From NCBI RefSeq assembly GCF_004210375.1, contig NC_134830.1, positions 61,003,576 through 61,067,575 of the forward strand: a DNA stretch of 64,000 bases. Direction: 5' to 3'. Shown in pieces: positions 56,201-64,000 of the stretch. Numbering within the stretch: the first letter of the stretch is position 1; each line of letters begins with the position of its first letter. This DNA is from Tachypleus tridentatus. Its lineage: Eukaryota > Arthropoda > Merostomata > Xiphosura > Limulidae. The notes beneath the pieces are model-generated. The model did no database searches. It saw nothing but the letters and a program-made list of their open reading frames with translations, and was not told the origin of the DNA. The position numbers and the translations under genes are program-made.

Positions 56201-59200
56201 TTTGTTCTGTTAATAGAGAGAGAGACAAGAAGCTTTCTGTGTTTTGTTCTGTTAATAGAGAGAGATCAAGAAGCTTTCTGTGTTTTGTTCTGTTAATAGA
56301 GAGAGAGCCAAGAAGCTTCTCTGTGTTTGTTCTGTAATAGAGAGAGAGCCAAGAAGCTTTCTGTGTTTTGTTCTGTTAATAGAGAGAGAGAGAGAGCCAA
56401 GAAGCTTTCTGTGTTTTGTTCTGTTAATAGAGAGAGAGCTTCCTGTGTTTGTTCTGTTAATAGAGAGAGAGCAAGAAGCTTTCTGTGTTTTGTTCTGTTA
56501 ATAGAGAGAGATCCAAGAAGCTTTCTGTGTTTTGTTCTGTTAATAGAGAGAGAGCCAAGAAGCTTTCTGTGTTTTGTTCTGTTAATAGAGAGAGATCCAA
56601 GAAGCTTTCTGTGTTTTGTTCTGTTAATAGAGAGAGAGCCAAGAAGCTTTCTGTGTTTTGTTCTGTTAATAGAGAGAGATCCAAGAAGCTTTCTGTGTTT
56701 TGTTCTGTTAATAGAGAGAGAGCCAAGAAGCTTTCTGTGTTTTGTTCTGTTAATAGAGAGAGAGCCAAGAAGCTTTCTGTGTTTTGTTCTGTTAATAGAG
56801 AGAGATCCAAGAAGCTTTCTGTGTTTTGTTCTGTTAATAGAGAGAGCCAAGAAGCTTTCTGTGTTTTGTTCTGTTAATAGAGAGAGATCCAAGAAGCTTT
56901 CTGTGTTTTGTTCTGTTAATAGAGAGAGAGCCAAGAAGCTTTCTGTGTTTTGTTCTGTTAATAGAGAGAGATCCAAGAAGCTTTCTGTGTTTTGTTCTGT
57001 TAATAGAGAGAGATCCAAGAAGCTTTCTGTGTTTTGTTCTGTTAATAATAGAGAGAGCCAAGAAGCTTTCTGTGTTTTGTTCTGTTAATAGAGAGAGATC
57101 CAAGAAGCTTTCTGTGTTTTGTTCTGTTAATAGAGAGAGAGCCAAGAAGCTTTCTGTGTTTTGTTCTGTTAATAGAGAGAGAGACCAAGAAGCTTTCTGT
57201 GTTTTGTTCTGTTAATAGAGAGAGAGCCAAGAAGCTTTCTGTGTTTTGTTCTGTTAATAGAGAGAGAGCCAAGAAGCTTTCTGTGTTTTGTTCTGTTAAT
57301 AGAGAGAGATCCAAGAAGCTTTCTGTGTTTTGTTCTATTAATAGAGAGAGAGCCAAGAAGCTTTCTGTGTTTTGTTCTGTTAATAGAGAGCCAAGAAGCT
57401 TTCTGTGTTTTGTTCTATTAATAGAGAGAGAGCCAAGAAGCTTTCTGTGTTTTGTTCTGTTAATAGAGAGAGAGCCAAGAAGCTTTCTGTGTTTTGTTCT
57501 GTTAATAGAGAGAGAGCCAAGAAGCTTTCTGTGTTTTGTTCTGTTAATAGAGAGAGAGCCAAGAAGCTTTCTGTGTTTTGTTCTGTTAATAGAGAGAGAG
57601 CCAAGAAGCTTTCTGTGTTTTGTTCTGTTAATAGAGAGAGATCCAAGAAGCTTTCTGTGTTTTGTTCTGTTAATAGAGAGAGAGCCAAGAAGCTTTCTGT
57701 GTTTTGTTCTGTTAATAGAGAGAGATCCAAGAAGCTTTCTGTGTTTTGTTCTGTTAATAGAGAGAGAGCCAAGAAGCTTTCTGTGTTTTGTTCTGTTAAT
57801 AGAGAGAGATCCAAGAAGCTTTCTGTGTTTTGTTCTGTTAATAGAGAGAGAGCCAAGAAGCTTTCTGTGTTTTGTTCTGTTAATAGAGAGAGAGCCAAGA
57901 AGCTTTCTGTGTTTTGTTCTGTTAATAGAGAGAGAGCCAAGAAGCTTTCTGTGTTTTGTTCTGTTAATAGAGAGAGAGCCAAGAAGCTTTCTGTGTTTTG
58001 TTCTGTTAATAGAGAGAGAGCCAAAAGCTTTCTGTGTTTTGTTCTGTTAATAGAGAGAGATCCAAGAAGCTTTCTGTGTTTTGTTCTGTTAATAGAGAGA
58101 GATCCAAGAAGCTTTCTGTGTTTTGTTCTGTTAATAGAGAGAGAGCCAAGAAGCCTTCTGTGTTTTGTTCTGTTAATAGAGAGAGAGCCAAGAAGCTTTC
58201 TGTGTTTTGTTCTGTTAATAGAGAGAGAGCCAAGAAGCTTTCTGTGTTTTGTTCTGTTAATAGAGAGAGAGCCAAGAAGCTTTCTGTGTTTTGTTCTGTT
58301 AATAGAGAGAGATCCAAGAAGCTTTCTGTGTTTTGTTCTGTTAATAGAGAGAGATCCAAGAAGCTTTCTGTGTTTTGTTCTGTTAATAGAGAGAGAGCCA
58401 AGAAGCTTTCTGTGTTTTGTTCTGTTAATAGAGAGAGATCCAAGAAGCTTTCTGTGTTTTGTTCTGTTAATAGAGAGAGAGCCAAGAAGCTTTCTGTGTT
58501 TTGTTCTGTTAATAGAGAGAGATCCAAGAAGCTTTCTGTGTTTTGTTCTGTTAATAGAGAGAGAGCCAAGAAGCTTTCTGTGTTTTGTTCTGTTAATAGA
58601 GAGAGAGCCAAGAAGCTTTCTGTGTTTTGTTCTGTTAATAGAGAGAGATCCAAGAAGCTTTCTGTGTTTTGTTCTGTTAATAGAGAGAGAGCCAAGAAGC
58701 TTTCTGTGTTTTGTTCTGTTAATAGAGAGAGAGCCAAGAAGCTTTCTGTGTTTTGTTCTGTTAATAGAGAGAGAGCCAAGAAGCTTTCTGTGTTTTGTTC
58801 TGTTAATAGAGAGAGAGCCAAGAAGCTTTCTGTGTTTTGTTCTGTTAATAGAGAGAGAGCCAAGAAGCTTTCTGTGTTTTGTTCTGTTAATAGAGAGAGA
58901 GCCAAGAAGCTTTCTGTGTTTTGTTCTATTAATAGAGAGAGAGCCAAGAAGCTTTCTGTGTTTTGTTCTGTTAATAGAGAGAGAGCCAAGAAGCCTTCTG
59001 TGTTTTGTTCTGTTAATAGAGAGAGAGCCAAGAAGCTTTCTGTGTTTTGTTCTGTTAATAGAGAGAGAGCCAAGAAGCTTTCTGTGTTTTGTTCTGTTAA
59101 TAGAGAGAGAGCCAAGAAGCTTTCTGTGTTTTGTTCTGTTAATAGAGAGAGAGCCAAGAAGCTTTCTGTGTTTTGTTCTGTTAATAGAGAGAGAGCCAAG

Positions 59201-62200
59201 AAGCTTTCTGTGTTTTGTTCTGTTAATAGAGAGAGAGCCAAGAAGCTTTCTGTGTTTTGTTCTGTTAATAGAGAGAGAGCCAAGAAGCTTTCTGTGTTTT
59301 GTTCTGTTAATAGAGAGAGAGCCAAGAAGCTTTCTGTGTTTTGTTCTGTTAATAGAGAGAGATCCAAGAAGCTTTCTGTGTTTTGTTCTGTTAATAGAGA
59401 GAGAGCCAAGAAGCTTTCTGTGTTTTGTTCTGTTAATAGAGAGAGAGCCAAGAAGCTTTCTGTGTTTTGTTCTGTTAATAGAGAGAGAGCCAAGAAGCTT
59501 TCTGTGTTTTGTTCTGTTAATAGAGAGAGAGCCAAGAAGCTTTCTGTGTTTTGTTCTGTTAATAGAGAGAGAGCCAAGAAGCTTTCTGTGTTTTGTTCTG
59601 TTAATAGAGAGAGAGCCAAGAAGCTTTCTGTGTTTTGTTCTGTTAATAGAGAGAGAGCCAAGAAGCTTTCTGTGTTTTGTTCTGTTAATAGAGAGAGAGC
59701 CAAGAAGCTTTCTGTGTTTTGTTCTGTTAATAGAGAGAGCCAAGAAGCTTTCTGTGTTTTGTTCTGTTAATAGAGAGAGAGCCAAGAAGCTTTCTGTGTT
59801 TTGTTCTGTTAATAGAGAGAGCCAAGAAGCTTTCTGTGTTTTGTTCTGTTAATAGAGAGAGCCAAAAAGCTTTCTGTGTTTTGTTCTGTTAATAGAGAGA
59901 GAGCCAAGAAGCTTTCTGTGTTTTGTTCTGTTAATAGAGAGAGAGCCAAGAAGCTTTCTGTGTTTTGTTCTGTTAATAGAGAGAGCCAAGAAGCTTTCTG
60001 TGTTTTGTTCTGTTAATAGAGAGAGAGCCAAGAAGCTTTCTGTGTTTTGTTCTGTTAATAGAGAGAGAGCCAAGAAGCTTTCTGTGTTTTGTTCTGTTAA
60101 TAGAGAGAGAGCCAAGAAGCTTTCTGTGTTTTGTTCTGTTAATAGAGAGAGAGCCAAGAAGCTTTCTGTGTTTTGTTCTGTTAATAGAGAGAGAGCCAAG
60201 AAGCTTTCTGTGTTTTGTTCTGTTAATAGAGAGAGAGCCAAGAAGCTTTCTGTGTTTTGTTCTGTTAATAGAGAGAGCCAAGAAGCTTTCTGTGTTTTGT
60301 TCTGTTAATAGAGAGAGAGCCAAGAAGCTTTCTGTGTTTTGTTCTGTTAATAGAGAGAGATCCAAGAAGCTTTCTGTGTTTTGTTCTATTAATAGAGAGA
60401 GAGCCAAGAAGCTTTCTGTGTTTTGTTCTGTTAATAGAGAGAGAGCCAAGAAGCTTTCTGTGTTTTGTTCTGTTAATAGAGAGAGAGCCAAGAAGCTTTC
60501 TGTGTTTTGTTCTGTTAATAGAGAGAGAGCCAAGAAGCTTTCTGTGTTTTGTTCTGTTAATAGAGAGAGAGCCAAGAAGCTTTCTGTGTTTTGTTCTGTT
60601 AATAGAGAGAGATCCAAGAAGCCTTCTGTGTTTTGTTCTGTTAATAGAGAGAGAGCCAAGAAGCTTTCTGTGTTTTGTTCTGTTAATAGAGAGAGATCCA
60701 AGAAGCTTTCTGTGTTTTGTTCTGTTAATAGAGAGAGAGCCAAGAAGCTTTCTGTGTTTTGTTCTGTTAATAGAGAGAGATCCAAGAAGCTTTCTGTGTT
60801 TTGTTCTGTTAATAGAGAGAGAGCCAAGAAGCTTTCTGTGTTTTGTTCTGTTAATAGAGAGAGAGCCAAGAAGCTTTCTGTGTTTTGTTCTGTTAATAGA
60901 GAGAGATCCAAGAAGCTTTCTGTGTTTTGTTCTGTTAATAGAGAGAGATCCAAGAAGCTTTCTGTGTTTTGTTCTGTTAATAGAGAGAGAGCCAAGAAGC
61001 TTTCTGTGTTTTGTTCTGTTAATAGAGAGAGAGCCAAGAAGCTTTCTGTGTTTTGTTCTGTTAATAGAGAGAGAGCCAAGAAGCTTTCTGTGTTTTGTTC
61101 TGTTAATAGAGAGAGAGCCAAGAAGCTTTCTGTGTTTTGTTCTGTTAATAGAGAGAGAGCCAAGAAGCTTTCTGTGTTTTGTTCTGTTAATAGAGAGAGA
61201 GCCAAGAAGCTTTCTGTGTTTTGTTCTGTTAATAGAGAGAGAAGCCAAATAAGCTTTCTGTGTTTTGTTCTGTTAATAGAGAGAGAGCCAAGAAGCTTTC
61301 TGTGTTTTGTTCTGTTAATAGAGAGAGAGCCAAGAAGCTTTCTGTGTTTTGTTCTGTTAATAGAGAGAGAGCCAAGAAGCTTTCTGTGTTTTGTTCTGTT
61401 AATAGAGAGAGAGCCAAGAAGCTTTCTGTGTTTTGTTCTGTTAATAGAGAGAGAGCCAAGAAGCTTTCTGTGTTTTGTTCTGTTAATAGAGAGAGAGCCA
61501 AGAAGCTTTCTGTGTTTTGTTCTGTTAATAGAGAGAGATCCAAGAAGCTTTCTGTGTTTTGTTCTGTTAATAGAGAGAGAGCCAAGAAGCTTTCTGTGTT
61601 TTGTTCTGTTAATAGAGAGAGATCCAAGAAGCTTTCTGTGTTTTGTTCTGTTAATAGAGAGAGAGCCAAGAAGCTTTCTGTGTTTTGTTCTGTTAATAGA
61701 GAGAGAGCCAAGAAGCTTTCTGTGTTTTGTTCTGTTAATAGAGAGAGAGCCAAGAAGCTTTCTGTGTTTTGTTCTGTTAATAGAGAGAGAGCCAAGAAGC
61801 TTTCTGTGTTTTGTTCTGTTAATAGAGAGAGATCCAAGAAGCTTTCTGTGTTTTGTTCTGTTAATAGAGAGAGAGCCAAGAAGCTTTCTGTGTTTTGTTC
61901 TGTTAATAGAGAGAGAGCCAAGAAGCTTTCTGTGTTTTGTTCTGTTAATAGAGAGAGAGCCAAGAAGCTTTCTGTGTTTTGTTCTGTTAATAGAGAGAGA
62001 GCCAAGAAGCTTTCTGTGTTTTGTTCTGTTAATAGAGAGAATAAGAAGCTTTCTGTGTTTTGTTCTGTTAATAGAGAGAGAGCCAAGAAGCTTTCTGTGT
62101 TTTGTTCTGTTAATAGAGAGAGAGCCAAGAAGCTTTCTGTGTTTTGTTCTGTTAATAGAGAGAGAAGAGCTTTCTGTGTTTTGTTCTGTTAGAGAGATCC

Positions 62201-64000
62201 AAGAAGCTTTCTGTGTTTTGTTCTGTTAATAGAGAGAGAGCCAAGAAGCTTTCTGTGTTTTGTTCTGTTAATAGAGAGAGAGCCAAGAAGCTTTCTGTGT
62301 TTTGTTCTGTTAATAGAGAGAGAGCCAAGAAGCTTTCTGTGTTTTGTTCTGTTAATAGAGAGAGAGCCAAGAAGCTTTCTGTGTTTTGTTCTGTTAATAG
62401 AGAGAGAGCCAAGAAGCTTTCTGTGTTTTGTTCTGTTAATAGAGAGAGAGCCAAGAAGCTTTCTGTGTTTTGTTCTGTTAATAGAGAGAGATCCAAGAAG
62501 CTTTCTGTGTTTTGTTCTGTTAATAGAGAGAGATCCAAGAAGCTTTCTGTGTTTTGTTCTGTTAATAGAGAGAGAGCCAAGAAGCTTTCTGTGTTTTGTT
62601 CTGTTAATAGAGAGAGATCCAAGAAGCTTTCTGTGTTTTGTTCTATTAATAGAGAGAGATCCAAGAAGCTTTCTGTGTTTTGTTCTGTTAATAGAGAGAG
62701 AGCCAAGAAGCTTTCTGTGTTTTGTTCTGTTAATAGAGAGAGAGCCAAGAAGCTTTCTGTGTTTTGTTCTGTTAATAGAGAGAGAGCCAAGAAGCTTTCT
62801 GTGTTTTGTTCTATTAATAGAGAGAGAGCCAAGAAGCTTTCTGTGTTTTGTTCTGTTAATAGAGAGAGAGCCAAGAAGCTTTCTGTGTTTTGTTCTGTTA
62901 ATAGAGAGAGAGCCAAGAAGCTTTCTGTGTTTTGTTCTGTTAATAGAGAGAGAGCCAAGAAGCTTTCTGTGTTTTGTTCTGTTAATAGAGAGAGAGCCAA
63001 GAAGCTTTCTGTGTTTTGTTCTGTTAATAGAGAGAGAGCCAAGAAGCTTTCTGTGTTTTGTTCTGTTAATAGAGAGAGAGCCAAGAAGCTTTCTGTGTTT
63101 TGTTCTGTTAATAGAGAGAGAGCCAAGAAGCTTTCTGTGTTTTGTTCTGTTAATAGAGAGAGAGCCAAGAAGCTTTCTGTGTTTTGTTCTGTTAATAGAG
63201 AGAGATCCAAGAAGCTTTCTGTGTTTTGTTCTGTTAATAGAGAGAGAGCCAAGAAGCTTTCTGTGTTTTGTTCTGTTAATAGAGAGAGATCCAAGAAGCT
63301 TTCTGTGTTTTGTTCTGTTAATAGAGAGAGAGCCAAGAAGCTTTCTGTGTTTTGTTCTGTTAATAGAGAGAGAGCCAAGAAGCTTTCTGTGTTTTGTTCT
63401 GTTAATAGAGAGAGAGCCAAGAAGCTTTCTGTGTTTTGTTCTGTTAATAGAGAGAGAGCCAAGAAGCTTTCTGTGTTTTGTTCTGTTAATAGAGAGAGAG
63501 CCAAGAAGCTTTCTGTGTTTTGTTCTGTTAATAGAGAGAGAGCCAAGAAGCTTTCTGTGTTTTGTTCTGTTAATAGAGAGAGAGCCAAGAAGCTTTCTGT
63601 GTTTTGTTCTGTTAATAGAGAGAGAGCCAAGAAGCTTTCTGTGTTTTGTTCTGTTAATAGAGAGAGAGCCAAGAAGCTTTCTGTGTTTTGTTCTGTTAAT
63701 AGAGAGAGAGCCAAGAAGCTTTCTGTGTTTTGTTCTGTTAATAGAGAGAGAGCCAAGAAGCTTTCTGTGTTTTGTTCTGTTAATAGAGAGAGAGCCAAGA
63801 AGCTTTCTGTGTTTTGTTCTGTTAATAGAGAGAGAGCCAAGAAGCTTTCTGTGTTTTGTTCTGTTAATAGAGAGAGAGCCAAGAAGCTTTCTGTGTTTTG
63901 TTCTGTTAATAGAGAGAGATCCAAGAAGCTTTCTGTGTTTTGTTCTGTTAATAGAGAGAGAGCCAAGAAGCTTTCTGTGTTTTGTTCTGTTAATAGAGAG
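53251..64000. repeat. Giant satellite array, 42-bp unit, about 255 units
   Basis: Uninterrupted head-to-tail array to the end of the window. The unit, read on the plus strand, is GAGAGAGAGCCAAGAAGCTT, then TCTGTGTTTTGTTCTGTTAA, then TA. Every intact unit carries one HindIII site (AAGCTT). Main variants are GAGAGCC or GAGATCC, and CTGTTA or CTATTA. Units next to the gap (53251-54300) hold more indels and base changes, whereas the inner part is very uniform, with scattered short units such as those near 56330-56470 and 62030-62200. Because 42 is a multiple of three, long open frames appear on both strands; they are a by-product of the period. Transcription is unknown. Confidence 0.98.

Noticed and set aside
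53251-64000. CRISPR-like array or tandem-repeat protein gene
   Set aside because: There are no unique spacers between the repeats. Open frames on several frames and both strands follow from the 42-bp period, and many units with indels break each frame.

Overview
This is eukaryotic, AT-rich, intron-rich DNA. Its coding content is two split genes, both on the minus strand. About 24 copies or fragments of one tRNA-headed SINE are scattered through introns and spacers. The SINE's look, a chelicerate-type secreted reprolysin and the intron density suggest an arthropod, most likely a chelicerate; a horseshoe crab is my first guess. The species call rests on memory of such repeats and is an inference. 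No bacterial-type operon, CRISPR array or rRNA is present.

Layout. (1) 1-7324: no confident gene; a possible decayed coding relic (276-695), degenerate repeats and SINEs. (2) 7325-24828, minus: a secreted M12B (reprolysin/ADAMTS-like) zinc metalloprotease. I could reconstruct 13 exons with consistent splice phases: signal peptide, propeptide, catalytic domain with HEMGHLFGVVHD and the Met-turn, and the start of a Cys-rich tail. The last exon or exons were not found. (3) 24829-32181: intergenic, with a TATA/Inr-like core promoter for the protease and a relic of a mariner/IS630-type transposon with long inverted repeats. (4) 32182-50852, minus: the 3' twelve exons (about 477 residues) of an SLC5-family sodium:solute symporter. 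Its introns hold a Tigger/pogo-type transposon with nested SINE insertions, several short tandem repeats and two copies of a chimeric SINE. (5) 52751-53250: a 500-N assembly gap. (6) 53251-64000: an uninterrupted satellite with a 42-bp period, roughly 255 units, running off the window end.

The two genes have no evident functional link: one product is secreted and proteolytic, the other is a plasma-membrane transporter. The 5' part of the transporter gene lies in the gap or beyond the satellite. Either a very large satellite sits in one of its introns or the scaffold is misjoined there. Long open frames on both strands of the satellite arise because 42 is a multiple of three, and I do not treat them as genes.

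The most unusual material is repetitive: the satellite, two SINE families sharing one 3' tail, a chimeric SINE carrying about 320 bp of extra sequence, and a recurring CTGAAGA-hairpin-GAAA motif resembling hammerhead ribozymes of Penelope-type elements.
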